Positions 8,741-18,350 of a DNA stretch of 64,000 bases are shown here, piece after piece. A model generated the notes under the pieces. The model was given only the letters and a program-made list of their open reading frames with translations. It ran no database searches and was not told where the DNA came from. The position numbers were made by a program, and so were the translations under genes. Origin of the DNA: Haloterrigena gelatinilytica (GTDB lineage Archaea > Halobacteriota > Halobacteria > Halobacteriales > Natrialbaceae); NCBI RefSeq assembly GCF_013342145.1, contig NZ_JABUQZ010000001.1:2542001-2606000 (forward strand). The letters run 5' to 3'. Every line of letters begins with the position of its first letter. The stretch's first letter is position 1.

Positions 8741-10033
8741 ATGTCAGGGGCAGACACAGAGAAGAATCGATGGTTGATAGCGCTCTCCGCCGTCGCGATC
8801 CACCTGTCGATCGGTTCGATATACGCGTACAGTGTCTATCAGAATCCGCTCCAGGAACTCCACGGGTGGAGCATCTCCGACGTCACCTTCGCTTTCACCG
8901 TCGCCATCTTCGTCCTCGGTATCTCGGCGGCGTTCCTCGGCAAGTACGTCGAGAAGTACGGCCCGCGGCTATCCGGACTCACCGCGGCGGTGTTGTTCGG
9001 CGGCGGGACGATCCTCGCCGGCGTCGCGATTCAGGCCGGGAGTTACGTCGGCTTCCTCGCGACTTACGGCGTCCTCGGCGGTGCCGGCCTCGGTCTCGGC
9101 TACATCTCCCCCGTCTCGACGCTCGTCGAGTGGTTCCCGGATCGCCGCGGCATGGCGACCGGGATGGCGGTCATGGGCTTCGGTGCCGGCGCGCTCATCA
9201 CCGGGCCGGTCGCACAGGAGCTGATGACGTCCCTTTCCATCCCGATGAACTTCTACGTCCTCGGGACGGGCTACTTCCTCGCGATGGCCCTCGGTGCGAA
9301 CTACCTCGCCAAACCGCCCGCTAACTGGGTCCCCGAAGGGATGGATCCCGACGAACTCGAGAACACCAACAGCAAGGGCGTCACCGTCTCGAGCGATCTG
9401 GCACAGCTCACGGCCAACGAAGCGATCAAGACCAAGCGGTTCTGGCTCGTCTGGACGGCGCTGTTCATCAACATCTCCGCCGGGATCATGCTCCTGTCGG
9501 TCGCCTCGAACATGACCCAGGAGATCACCGGCGCGTCGGCCGCGCTGGCCGCCTCCATCGTCGGCGTCATCGGCGTGTTCAACGGTGCCGGCCGCATCGG
9601 CTGGGCGAGCGTCTCGGACTACCTCGGTCGGACGACGACCTACGCGGGGTTCTTCGCCATTCAGATCGTGGCGTTCGCGCTGATGCCGAACATCTCCAAC
9701 GTCTGGATATTCGCCGCGTTCATGTTCGCCATCGTCACCTGCTACGGCGGCGGCTTCGCCTGCCTCCCCGCGTATCTGGGCGACCTGTTCGGAACGAAGG
9801 AACTCGGCGCGATTCACGGCTACTCGCTCACCGCGTGGGCGCTCGCCGGCGTCGCCGGACCGACGCTCGTCTCCAAGATCGTCGAGCAGACCGGGAGCTA
9901 CTCGCTGTCGTTCTATATCGTCGCCGCCACGCTCCTCGTCGGCCTCGGCTGCATGGCGCTCCTGCGTTTCGACATCGAGAGCATCAAAGCGGAACAAACG
10001 GAGGGAAGCGCCGCACAGCCGTCGATGGACTGA
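8741..10033 (+). CDS. OFA-type MFS transporter (oxalate/formate antiporter family)
   Basis: A 430-residue, 12-span MFS protein. The OFA-family N-terminal motif SIGSIYAYSVYQNPL (residues 24-38) and the hallmark ISPVSTLVEWFPDRRGMATGMAVMGFGAGA are clear, as is the loop motif FLGKYVEKYGPR. The C-terminal half has GWASVSDYLGR and CYGGGFACLPAYLGDLFG. Family members exchange small monocarboxylates or oxalate for formate. The formate dehydrogenase genes follow immediately on the same strand after about 170 bp, so uptake or exchange of formate is a reasonable inference, not a proven one. Confidence 0.85.
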   Translation: MSGADTEKNRWLIALSAVAIHLSIGSIYAYSVYQNPLQELHGWSISDVTFAFTVAIFVLGISAAFLGKYVEKYGPRLSGLTAAVLFGGGTILAGVAIQAGSYVGFLATYGVLGGAGLGLGYISPVSTLVEWFPDRRGMATGMAVMGFGAGALITGPVAQELMTSLSIPMNFYVLGTGYFLAMALGANYLAKPPANWVPEGMDPDELENTNSKGVTVSSDLAQLTANEAIKTKRFWLVWTALFINISAGIMLLSVASNMTQEITGASAALAASIVGVIGVFNGAGRIGWASVSDYLGRTTTYAGFFAIQIVAFALMPNISNVWIFAAFMFAIVTCYGGGFACLPAYLGDLFGTKELGAIHGYSLTAWALAGVAGPTLVSKIVEQTGSYSLSFYIVAATLLVGLGCMALLRFDIESIKAEQTEGSAAQPSMD

Positions 10034-10145
10034 CGCCGCGAGCGACGCGGGGTCCGAGCGGAGACGGCCTCGTCCGTCGAGCGGCGACGAACGGAATCGC
10101 GAGCTTCCCCGATACGATCGCTGCGATACCACCGCAGACGCGGCC

Positions 10146-10170
10146 GCGACGGCCGCGTCGCGGCCGTCGC
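10146..10170. repeat. Perfect 12-bp inverted repeat between the transporter and formate dehydrogenase genes
   Basis: The arms GCGACGGCCGCG and CGCGGCCGTCGC are separated by a single T, which allows a GC-rich hairpin with a shorter stem and larger loop. It sits 112 bp after the transporter stop and 33 bp before the next start, so it could be a terminator-like hairpin or an operator. No T-run follows. Confidence 0.4.
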
Positions 10171-10202
10171 GAATACGGAAACTGAAATGACTCGAACGAG
10201 AA

Positions 10203-11741
10203 ATGGTACCGATGACTGATACGCGCGCGGTCGAGCGATCGACGGTCCTCCGGGTCGCAGCCGACCCGACCGCCGACCGCGAGATCGCGTACGAGACGGC
10301 CCGTAGTACAGCCGACGCCGTTCCGGTCGTCCGGACCGGACCGACCGGAATCGACGCGGTCGAGCCGCTGGTGCTCGCCACCGTCGACGGCCGGACGGCG
10401 TTCCACCCCGATCCGGACCGATCGACGGTCGCGGACGTCGTCGCCGCCCTCGAGGACGGCGACCTCCTCTCAGCGGAAGCCACCGCGGTCGTCGAACACG
10501 ACCCGGAAACGGGGTCACTTCCCGCCCCCGAGCGCGGCCCGCTGTCCGTCGGCCGCCGCGACGTCCTCGGCCCGTGCGGGTGGGTGAATCCGCTGGTCCC
10601 CGAGGACTACGACCTCGTCTCGACCGAACGGGACGCGGGGGACGTCGGTGGCGCCGGACTGCTCGGCCGCGGTCGCGGAGACGCGACCGCGAACGAGGAC
10701 GTCGGCGAGACGTGGGCGACGGTCCGCGAAACCGACGGCGACCCGATCGTCGTCGTCAACGCCAACGACGCCGACGACCGCCAGCGCGTCGACCGGACGC
10801 TGCTCGCGGCCGCGCCGATCGCCGTCCTCGACGGGATCGCGTCGATCGCCGAACACGTCGGCGCCGAGGACGCGGTGCTGTTCGTCGACGAGACCGACAC
10901 CGACCTCCACCGCCACCTGACGGCGGCCATCGACGCCGCCGCCGACGCGCTTCCCGTCGTCCCGCAACTGGTCGCCGGTCCGGACGAGTACCGCGCCGGC
11001 GCGCCGACCGCGGCGCTCGAGGCCCTCGAGGGCAACGACCGAATCGAGCCGCGGCGACAGCCGCCGTCGCCGGCGGTCCACGGGTTGTACGGCCGCCCGA
11101 CGGCGATCCACTCCGTCCGGACGGTACTGCAGGTGCGGCGACTGCTGACGGACGAGACGGACGGCGCGTCCACCGCCGACGAGACCGGCCGCGACCCCGG
11201 GACCCGCCTGTTCACCGTCACCGGCGACGTGGCGTCGCCGGCGACCGTCGAACTCGGACCCGAGGACGCCCTCGAGACGGTCCGCGAGGCCGTCGATCTC
11301 GAGGGCTCGTTCAAGATGGCCTGCGTCGGCGGCGTCCTCGGTGGACTCACCGAGTCGCTGGACGTGCCCGCGACGGCCGACGCGCTGACCGCGGCCGACC
11401 TCGGGACGGAGGGCGCGATCGAACTGCTGAACGACCAGCGGTGTGCGGTCGCGACCGCCGGCGAGCGGGCGCGGTTCGCCGCCGCCGAGAACAGCGGCCG
11501 GTGTGTCCCCGGCCGCGAGGGAACGAAACAGCTGACGGAACTCCTGCGGGACGTCTACGACGGCTCGCTCGAGAGCGACGCGATCCGCGAGCTCGGACGC
11601 GTCATGTCGCGGACGAGCAACTGCCGGATCGGCGCGCGCGCGCCGCGGCCGGTGCTCACGGCGATGGACGCGTTCGAACCGGAGTTCCGCGCGCACACCG
11701 ACGGCCGCTGTCCGAGCGGCACCTGTACCGAGAACCTATGA
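10203..11741 (+). CDS. NuoF/HoxF-like subunit of formate dehydrogenase, degenerate FMN and Fe-S sites
   Basis: A 512-residue protein; the start is ATG 10203, or 10212 (MTDTRAVERS). The architecture follows the 51-kDa diaphorase subunit: a thioredoxin-like N-terminal part, then GLLGRGRGD corresponding to the FMN loop GLRGRGGAGFPTG, then DPIVVVNANDADDRQRVDR corresponding to YVVCNADEGEPGTFKDR, and a C-terminal ENSGRCVPGREGTKQL corresponding to ESCGxCxPCREG, followed by TSNCRIGARAPRPV. Two of the three clustered Fe-S cysteines are replaced (Ser, Gly), and the FMN/NADH loops are disrupted. The tail GRCPSGTC resembles that of HoxF/FdsB-type subunits. The stop overlaps the ATG of the catalytic subunit (ATGA), so the two are translationally coupled. 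A structural or altered electron-transfer role is inferred; NADH reduction is doubtful. Confidence 0.75.
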   Translation: MVPMTDTRAVERSTVLRVAADPTADREIAYETARSTADAVPVVRTGPTGIDAVEPLVLATVDGRTAFHPDPDRSTVADVVAALEDGDLLSAEATAVVEHDPETGSLPAPERGPLSVGRRDVLGPCGWVNPLVPEDYDLVSTERDAGDVGGAGLLGRGRGDATANEDVGETWATVRETDGDPIVVVNANDADDRQRVDRTLLAAAPIAVLDGIASIAEHVGAEDAVLFVDETDTDLHRHLTAAIDAAADALPVVPQLVAGPDEYRAGAPTAALEALEGNDRIEPRRQPPSPAVHGLYGRPTAIHSVRTVLQVRRLLTDETDGASTADETGRDPGTRLFTVTGDVASPATVELGPEDALETVREAVDLEGSFKMACVGGVLGGLTESLDVPATADALTAADLGTEGAIELLNDQRCAVATAGERARFAAAENSGRCVPGREGTKQLTELLRDVYDGSLESDAIRELGRVMSRTSNCRIGARAPRPVLTAMDAFEPEFRAHTDGRCPSGTCTENL

Positions 11742-14700
11742 GTACGAACCTGAACACCGACGCGAACACAGATACGAACGCGAACGAGGCGCTTCCGGGC
11801 GTTCCGGACCTCAGCGACCCGCGAGCGGAGACGCCGGTCACGGCCGAGTTCGAGACCGGGACCGCGAACGATCCCGAGGCCGGCACCCGCGGCGACGAGC
11901 CGACGACGGTGACGGTCGACGGCGAGCGGGTGACCGTCCCGCCGGGCTCGACGGTCATCGACGCGATGGAGGCCGTCGACGACGACGTCGTCAGCGTCGG
12001 CTCCGGCGTCGACGGCATCGACGACGAAGACGATACCGACGTCCCCGCGCTCTGCCACTACGACCGCGACAGCGACTGCGGCGACGAGATCGGGCCGCGC
12101 AGCGAGTGCCGGACCTGCATGGTCGAGACCGACGAGCACGGGCTCGTCCCGTCCTGCTCGTTCCCGGCCGAGGACGGCCTCACCGTGGAGACGGACACGC
12201 CCGACGCGGAGGAGAGCCGCAGCGTCAACCTCGATCTGCTGCTCTCGAACCACAACCTCCGCTGTACGACCTGCAACGGTAACGGCCGCTGCGAACTGCA
12301 GGCGACGGCGATCAGCGAGGGCGTCGACCACCCGCGGTACGGCGTCTTCGACGACCGCGATCAGTACGAACCCTCGACGACACCTCGTCGTTCATCCAGA
12401 TCGACCGGAACAAGTGTATCCTCTGTAACCGGTGTGTCGAGGGCTGTAACGACGTGCAGGTCGAGGGCGTCCTCCGCATCGAGGGCCACGGCGAGGACAC
12501 CCGCATCGGCTTCCAGTCCGACGCCGAGACGATGGCCGACTCCGACTGCGTCTCCTGTGGCCACTGCGCGACCGTCTGTCCGACGGGCGCGCTGACTGAG
12601 AAAGACATCGGCGGCGCTGCGACGCTTCCGCTTCCGGGATTCACCCAGCGCAACTCGATCGGGACGGTCCTCGACGGCGAGGACGCGGAGACGCTCGACG
12701 ACACGACCGCGCCGAACCGGTCGCCGAACCCCGGTGGCGACGTCTCGGTCGGCACCACGGCGACCATGAACAACGAGAAGCGCGGTATCGCCGGCTTCAT
12801 GGAGCGGGCCAAGGAGAAGGCCGCCGACGCCGCCAGCGAGTACGGGAAACAGGCGTTCCTCGCGGCCGAACACACCGCCGAGGGAATCGCCGCGAACGTG
12901 CTCCCCGAGCGCTACATGTTCGATATCGCCGAGGCGGTCGGGAACCACCAGTTGGACAAGATCGATAAGGAAGAGACGACCTGCGGCTTCTGCGCCGTGG
13001 GCTGTCGCTTCGAGATGTGGGGCGAGGACGGCGACACGCTGGGCGTCGAACCCGTCGACGACCCCGCGGACGCGCCCGCCAACGACTTCTCGACCTGCGT
13101 GAAGGGCAAGTTCGGCCACGAGTTCGCCAACAGCGAGAACCGGCTGACCAGCCCGTTGATCCGTAACGACGACGGCGAACTCGAGGAGGCCTCCTGGGAC
13201 GAGGCCCTCGATCTGGTCGCCGAGCGGCTGACCGACATCCAGGACGAGCGCGGTATCGACGCGGTCGGCTGTCTCGCCTCCTCGAAGGGCAGCAACGAGG
13301 AGGCCTACCTCGTCCAGAAGTTCGCCCGACAGGTGCTGGGGACGAAGAACGTCGACAACTGCGCCCGGCTCTGTCACTCCTCGACGGTCGCGGCGCTCCA
13401 GCAGACGGTCGGCTACGGCGCGATGACCAACCGCATCAACGAGGACGTCGGCGAGGCCGACGCCTACCTCATCAGCGGGTCGAACACCACGGAGTCACAC
13501 CCGGTCCTCGCGACGCGGATCAAGCAGAACGTGCGGGACGGCGCCGACCTCGTCGTCTTCGACCCGCGGAAGGTCGACATCGCCGAGCACGCCGACCACT
13601 ACGTGCGGACGAACCCGGGCTACGACGTGACGTGGCTCAACGGGCTCATCCGCTACATCATCGAGCACGACCTCCACGACGAGGCGTTCATCGAACGCAA
13701 CACGAAGAACTTCGAGGAATTGAAGGAGAAGGTCCAGGCCTTCACCCCCGAGAAGGTCGAGGAACTGGCCGGCGTCTCGCCCGACGAGCTCGCCGAGGCC
13801 GCCGAGACCCTCGCCGAGGCCGACTCGGTCGTCTTCGGCTGGGCGATGGGCATGACCCAGCAGAGCACCGGCACCGAGAACCTGCTCGCGATGGCCGACC
13901 TCGCGCTGGTGCTCGGTCAGTTAGGGAAACCCGGCGCCGGCCTCTCGCCGTTCCGCGGCCAGAACAACGTCCAGGGCGGCGGCGGCGACATGGGGACGCT
14001 CCCCGGCAGCCTGCCCGGCTACCAGGACCCGTCCGACGAGGACGTCGCCGAGAAGTTCGCCGACGCGTGGGGCGAGCGACCGCCCGAGGAACCCGGTCTC
14101 ACGGTGCCCGAGATGCTCGCGGAGGCCCACGAGGGCAACCTCGAGGGGCTGTACGTCGTCGGCGAGAACCCCGCGCTCTCCGAACCCGACGTCGAACACG
14201 CCGGCGAGGCGCTCGCGGACCTCGAGTTCCTCGTCGTCCAGGACATCTTCATGACCGAGACCGCCGAGCACGCCGACGTGATCCTGCCGGCGGCGACCTC
14301 GCCGGAGAAACACGGCACGTTCACCAACACCGAGCGGCGGATCCAGCGGGTCCGGCCGACCGCGGAGCCACCGGGCGAGGCCCGCCAGGACTGGGAGATC
14401 ACGCAGGCGCTGGCGCGCCGACTCGGCTACGCGTGGGACTACGACCACCCGCGCGAGATCATGGACGAAATCAGCGATCTCACACCAATCTACGGCGGGG
14501 TCAGCTACGAGCGCCTCGAGTCGGGCGACGAGCACGGGCTCCAGTGGCCGGTCCCCGACGAGGACCACCCCGGCACGCCGTACCTCTACGACTACGAGGA
14601 GGGCGAGTTCAACTTCCCCGACGGCAAGGCGCGGTTCGTGCCCGCCGACGGGGGTCATCCCGGGGAACTCCCCGACGAGGACTACCCCCTCACGCTCACC

Positions 14701-15105
14701 TCCGGCCGGGTCCTCTACCACTGGCACACCGGCCAGATCACCCGCCGCGTCGAGGGGCTGATGAGCCACGTCGGCGAGAGCTTCGTCGAGATCAACCCGT
14801 CGACGGCCGACGAACTCGGCGTCAGCGACGGCGAGTACGTCCGCGTCGAGTCCCGCCGTGGCGAGATCGTCGTCAAGGCGCAGGTCACCGAGCGCGTCGG
14901 TGACGGGACGCTGTTCATCCCGATGCACTTCGCGGCCGGCGCGGTCAACAAGCTCACCCAGGAGACGTTCGACCCGCAGGCCGGCATCCCCGAGTACAAG
15001 ATCTCGAGCGTCCGGCTCGAGCCGCTCGGCCGAGAAACCGACGTGACGGTGCTGCAGACGCCGGACGTCGGCGCCAGCAGCGGGCCCGGCGTGGCCGACG
15101 ACTGA
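11738..15105 (+). CDS. fdhF: Formate dehydrogenase catalytic subunit (NuoG/FdhF type), interrupted by a 1-base frameshift
   Basis: Two consecutive frames together encode about 1,122 residues. The first (11738 to about 12373) has an N-terminal [2Fe-2S] ferredoxin domain (cysteines in ALCHYD, SECRTCMV) and the CTTCNGNGRC cluster motif. Loss of one C in the CCC run at 12371-12373 shifts the frame. The second frame begins with IDRNKCILCNRCVEGC and CVSCGHCATVCP (two [4Fe-4S] clusters). Then comes a linker of roughly 140 residues and the Mo-bisPGD domain, with TTCGFCAVGCRFEMW, ARLCHSSTVAALQQT (the Cys replacing selenocysteine of FDH), RGQNNVQGGGDMG and a C-terminal molydop-binding barrel. This is a cytosolic formate dehydrogenase electron-transfer chain on one polypeptide. 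Whether the frameshift is a sequencing error, a pseudogene or recoding is unresolved. The 3' part alone (from 12454) lacks the first clusters. Confidence 0.85.
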
Positions 15106-15214
15106 CGGTCGCCCGACGGTCCCGCGGTTCCGGAACTCGTTTTTCGCTCCGTCTCCGTCCCGCTCCGAACCCGAGACGGCAACCTTCTATACCGCCGCCG
15201 GGCAACGGACCCCC

Positions 15215-15961
15215 ATGCGAGACGTCTGTATCGTCGGCGGCGGCGTCGCCGGCCTCGCCGCCTCGATCTTCACCGCTCGCGCGGATCTGGACACCCTCGT
15301 CGTCGACGGCGGGGAGTCGATCCTCGCGCGCAACGCCAGCCTCGAGAACTACCCCGGGTTCCCCGACGGCGTCGACGCCCGGCGGTACCTGCGACTCACC
15401 CGCGAGCAGGCACGGACCGCGGGCGCCGAATTCGAGCTCGGACGCGTGACCCACGCCGAACCGGTCACCGAGGGGGAACTCGAGGACGGGTTCGTCCTCG
15501 AGACCGAGGGCGGCGATCCCATCGGGACGCGTCGCATCGTCGCGGCCTCGTGGCCGAACAGCGACTACCTCGAACCGCTGGACGTCGGGCGGATGCAACG
15601 GGGCAACAAACACTTCGTGAGCGTCGACGAGGGCGGACGGACGGCGGTCGACGGCGTCTACGCCGCGGGCCGAATCGCCGACGAACCCCATCAGGCCGTC
15701 GTCGCGGCCGGCCACGGCGCGAAAGTCGCCCTCGCGGTCATCTACGACGCCGACGTCGCCTTCTATCAGGACTGGGTCACGCCGGAGGGCTACTTCACCG
15801 GACGCAACCGCGACGTGCCGCCGGGCTGCGAGGAGATCGACGACGAGGAGCGCCGCGAGCGCGACGAGAAGGCCCGAGAGACGATGCGCGAGGCACTCGC
15901 CGAACCGTTAGACGAGCAGCCGACGATGCACCCGAGCGTCGACCTCGACGACGAGGACTGA
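15215..15961 (+). CDS. Short TrxB-like FAD-dependent oxidoreductase without redox CxxC
   Basis: A 248-residue protein with an N-terminal FAD Rossmann motif CIVGGGVAGLAASIFTARA, the ENYPGFPDGVDARRYL segment typical of thioredoxin reductases, and the C-terminal FAD motif DGVYAAGRIADEPHQAVVAAGHGAKVA. The central NADPH domain and the CxxC redox pair of TrxB are missing; the FAD halves are joined directly after IVAASWPNSDYLEPLD. Length is about 70 residues below TrxB. It follows the formate dehydrogenase by 109 bp. Function is unknown; an electron-transfer role with an unknown partner is possible. The C-terminal 60 residues are highly charged. Confidence 0.7.
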   Translation: MRDVCIVGGGVAGLAASIFTARADLDTLVVDGGESILARNASLENYPGFPDGVDARRYLRLTREQARTAGAEFELGRVTHAEPVTEGELEDGFVLETEGGDPIGTRRIVAASWPNSDYLEPLDVGRMQRGNKHFVSVDEGGRTAVDGVYAAGRIADEPHQAVVAAGHGAKVALAVIYDADVAFYQDWVTPEGYFTGRNRDVPPGCEEIDDEERRERDEKARETMREALAEPLDEQPTMHPSVDLDDED

Positions 15962-16063
15962 CGGCGACTGCACGGGACCGAGTCGGGCGGTCGCAACCAG
16001 TGTATCGCCGCCCGATGAGTTAACAGGTGGCACGTGGAAGGTCCGGTCCGTCGTCGCTCTACC

Positions 16064-18277
16064 ATGACCGGGACGAACCGCGGGCCTCGCGACCGCCCCA
16101 CACTCCGCACGGCGGCCGAACGGGCGACCGTCGGTACCGCGACCCGATACGCTCGGACGCACGACCTCTCGCAGCCGGCCGAGGCCGCCTATCTCGAGGC
16201 CCTCGAGGGTTCCCGACGCGAAATCTGCCATCGATTCGCCCGCGGGATACTCCGCGGCGATCCGGCCGGGTTTCCCGCGGCTCGGTTCGTCGACCTCGAG
16301 TCGACGTCGACGTCGGCCGTCGCGGACGCGATTCGGACGTCAGCGATAGCGTCGGTGCTCGAGGGAGGATCCCTCGAATCGGTCGCCGACGCCGTCGTCG
16401 CGGCGGTTCCCGAATCCTGTCGTCGACTCGCCGTCGTCCCGTGTTCCGACTCCAGGACCCTCCTGTTCGTTCCGATCGAACGGCGTCAGGGCTACGATCG
16501 GTACCAGCCCGTCGGGCCGCTCTATCGCTGGACGGCGGGAGACCTCACGGCGCTGGATCACCCCGTCGATCTCGTTCCGATCCTCGAGTGCGAGGGGGCG
16601 TTCAGCGACGCCGAGCAGGCCGAGCGGATCCGCGGTGAGGTGGCCGAGAGCGTCGCCAATCTCGCGCTCGCGCGACTGGCCGGCGACGCTCACGCGCGGA
16701 CCGTCGCTCGCGACGAGAACGACGCCGAGGCGGACGAATGTCCGCTCGAGACCGTCGCGGACGTGATTCCGGCGGCCGACGACGCCGCCGCGTTCGAGCG
16801 CATCGTCACCGACGGCCACCCGTTCCATCCGAGCGGCAAGATCCGACGCGGAATGACTCCGGCGGAGGGGCTGGCCTACGCGCCCGAGTTCACCGACCGG
16901 ATCGATCTCCGGTTCGTCGCGATCGACCGCGAGTACGCCCTCGAGACGCGCGCCGGAGAGCACGCGGACGGCGGGACCGGGGTCGACGGCGAGCGCCTGA
17001 CCGATCGCCTCTTCGCGACCTTCGACGGCCTCGAGGACGCGCTCGAGCGAGCGCTACCGGCCGACCGCGATCCGGACGCGTGCGCCGTCGTTCCCGTCCA
17101 TCCCCTCCAGTACCACCGAACGATCCCGGACCGCTACGCCGACCGGATCGACGACGGTCGCGTCGTCCCGATTCCCGACTACGCGCACCCGGCGACGCCG
17201 CAGTTGAACCTCCGCACGGTCGTTCCGTACGACATCGACCGAACGGCCCACGTCGACGGCCCGCTTCCGCACCTCAAACTCGCGATCCCCGTCCAGACGA
17301 CTAACGTCGTGCGGACGCTGTCGCCCCACGCGGTCGCCAACGGACCGCAGGTGACCGACGTCGTGCGGGCGATCGCCGAGCGGGTATGCCTCGAGTCGCT
17401 GGGGCTGCTGGCCGAACCCGCGGCGACCTGCTATCACGCGCCCGGCGGCCCCCATCCGTGCGGCGAGGCGTACGACGACGCCCGGCACCTGTCGGGATTG
17501 CTGCGAACGAATCCCGCGGCGCATCCGCTCGTCCGGAACGGTCCGGACAGCGCGTACCCCGTCGTCGCCTCGAGCCTCGTCGCCGACTCGCCGGTTTCCG
17601 GCCGACCGCTCGTCTGCGATCTGATCGAGCGGTACGCGACGGCGCGCGGTCGTTCGGACCGCGCGGACGCCGCGCTCGCGTTCCTCGAGCGCTACGCCGC
17701 GGTCGTCGTCCCCGAACAGTTGCGGCTGTGTTGCAAGTACGGGATCGCCCTCGAGAGCCACCTCCAGAACAGCCTGGTCGTCTTCGACGCCGCGGACGCG
17801 ACCCCGACGGCGACGCTGATCCGGGACCTCGGCGGCATTCGGGTGCACGAGGGGCGACTCGAGACCCGCGAACTCTCGCTCGAGCCGTATCCGGATTCGG
17901 ACCTCGAGGCCGACGGTGAGGCCGATCTCCACCGGAAACTGTACTACGCGCTCTTCCAGAACCACCTCGCCGAACTCGTCGCGACGGTCTGTCACGAACT
18001 CGGCGTCGACGAGCGCGCGTGTTGGGAGCGAATCCGGGAGCAGTGTGAGCGCGCGTTCGCTGACCTGCGCGCCGACGAGGGCGTCCCCGAGGAACGGATT
18101 CGGCGCGACGAACACGCGCTGTTCGACGAGCCAGCGACGCACAAGGCGCTGACCGCGATGCGACTGCGGGGGAAACGCCACGAGTACGTCACGAGCGAGG
18201 TGTCGAATCCACTGTCAGAACTGTCAGACGCGGCTCGAGCGGCCGGCCGCTCGGATCGTGCTCGTCACGGAGAATAG
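16064..18277 (+). CDS. IucA/IucC family NIS siderophore synthetase
   Basis: 737 residues from ATG 16064 (MTGTNRGPRDR); a GTG 30 bases upstream is a less likely start. The nucleotide-binding segment DGHPFHPSGKIRRGM (about residues 258-272) and VVPVHPLQYHRTIPD, followed by LNLRTVVPYDIDR and HLKLAIPVQTTNVVRTL, are hallmarks of NIS synthetases. LCCKYGIALESHLQNSLV and IRDLGGI mark the C-terminal FhuF-like/thumb domain. These cytosolic enzymes form amide or ester bonds between citrate-type carboxylates and amines, using ATP, to build hydroxamate or carboxylate siderophores. The last 22 codons (SELSDAARAAGRSDRARHGE) differ from a second copy of the gene's 3' end at 19555-19683, which ends SRFDR, indicating that DNA was inserted here. 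Confidence 0.88.
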   Translation: MTGTNRGPRDRPTLRTAAERATVGTATRYARTHDLSQPAEAAYLEALEGSRREICHRFARGILRGDPAGFPAARFVDLESTSTSAVADAIRTSAIASVLEGGSLESVADAVVAAVPESCRRLAVVPCSDSRTLLFVPIERRQGYDRYQPVGPLYRWTAGDLTALDHPVDLVPILECEGAFSDAEQAERIRGEVAESVANLALARLAGDAHARTVARDENDAEADECPLETVADVIPAADDAAAFERIVTDGHPFHPSGKIRRGMTPAEGLAYAPEFTDRIDLRFVAIDREYALETRAGEHADGGTGVDGERLTDRLFATFDGLEDALERALPADRDPDACAVVPVHPLQYHRTIPDRYADRIDDGRVVPIPDYAHPATPQLNLRTVVPYDIDRTAHVDGPLPHLKLAIPVQTTNVVRTLSPHAVANGPQVTDVVRAIAERVCLESLGLLAEPAATCYHAPGGPHPCGEAYDDARHLSGLLRTNPAAHPLVRNGPDSAYPVVASSLVADSPVSGRPLVCDLIERYATARGRSDRADAALAFLERYAAVVVPEQLRLCCKYGIALESHLQNSLVVFDAADATPTATLIRDLGGIRVHEGRLETRELSLEPYPDSDLEADGEADLHRKLYYALFQNHLAELVATVCHELGVDERACWERIREQCERAFADLRADEGVPEERIRRDEHALFDEPATHKALTAMRLRGKRHEYVTSEVSNPLSELSDAARAAGRSDRARHGE
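18119..18216 (+). repeat. 98-bp direct repeat, copy 1 (3' coding end of the siderophore synthetase)
   Basis: The segment encodes LFDEPATHKAL through SEVSNPLS in the synthetase. It matches 19570-19667 at 96 of 98 positions; the two differences are A/G transitions at third codon positions, both in CCN proline codons. A weaker match (RRD in both) extends another 15 bases upstream. Confidence 0.9.
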
Positions 18278-18350
18278 ACGATCGGAGGGCGACTATGCAG
18301 CGATTTCGAGATACTCGAAGACGTTGCTCGGTCCTGAACCGGTTCATCGA

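Noticed and set aside
12454-15105. Formate dehydrogenase as a complete gene starting at the internal ATG 12454
   Set aside because: The sequence just upstream in the same frame still encodes Fe-S motifs (CILCNRCVEGC), and the preceding frame supplies the ferredoxin domain, so 12454 is an internal Met after a frameshift.
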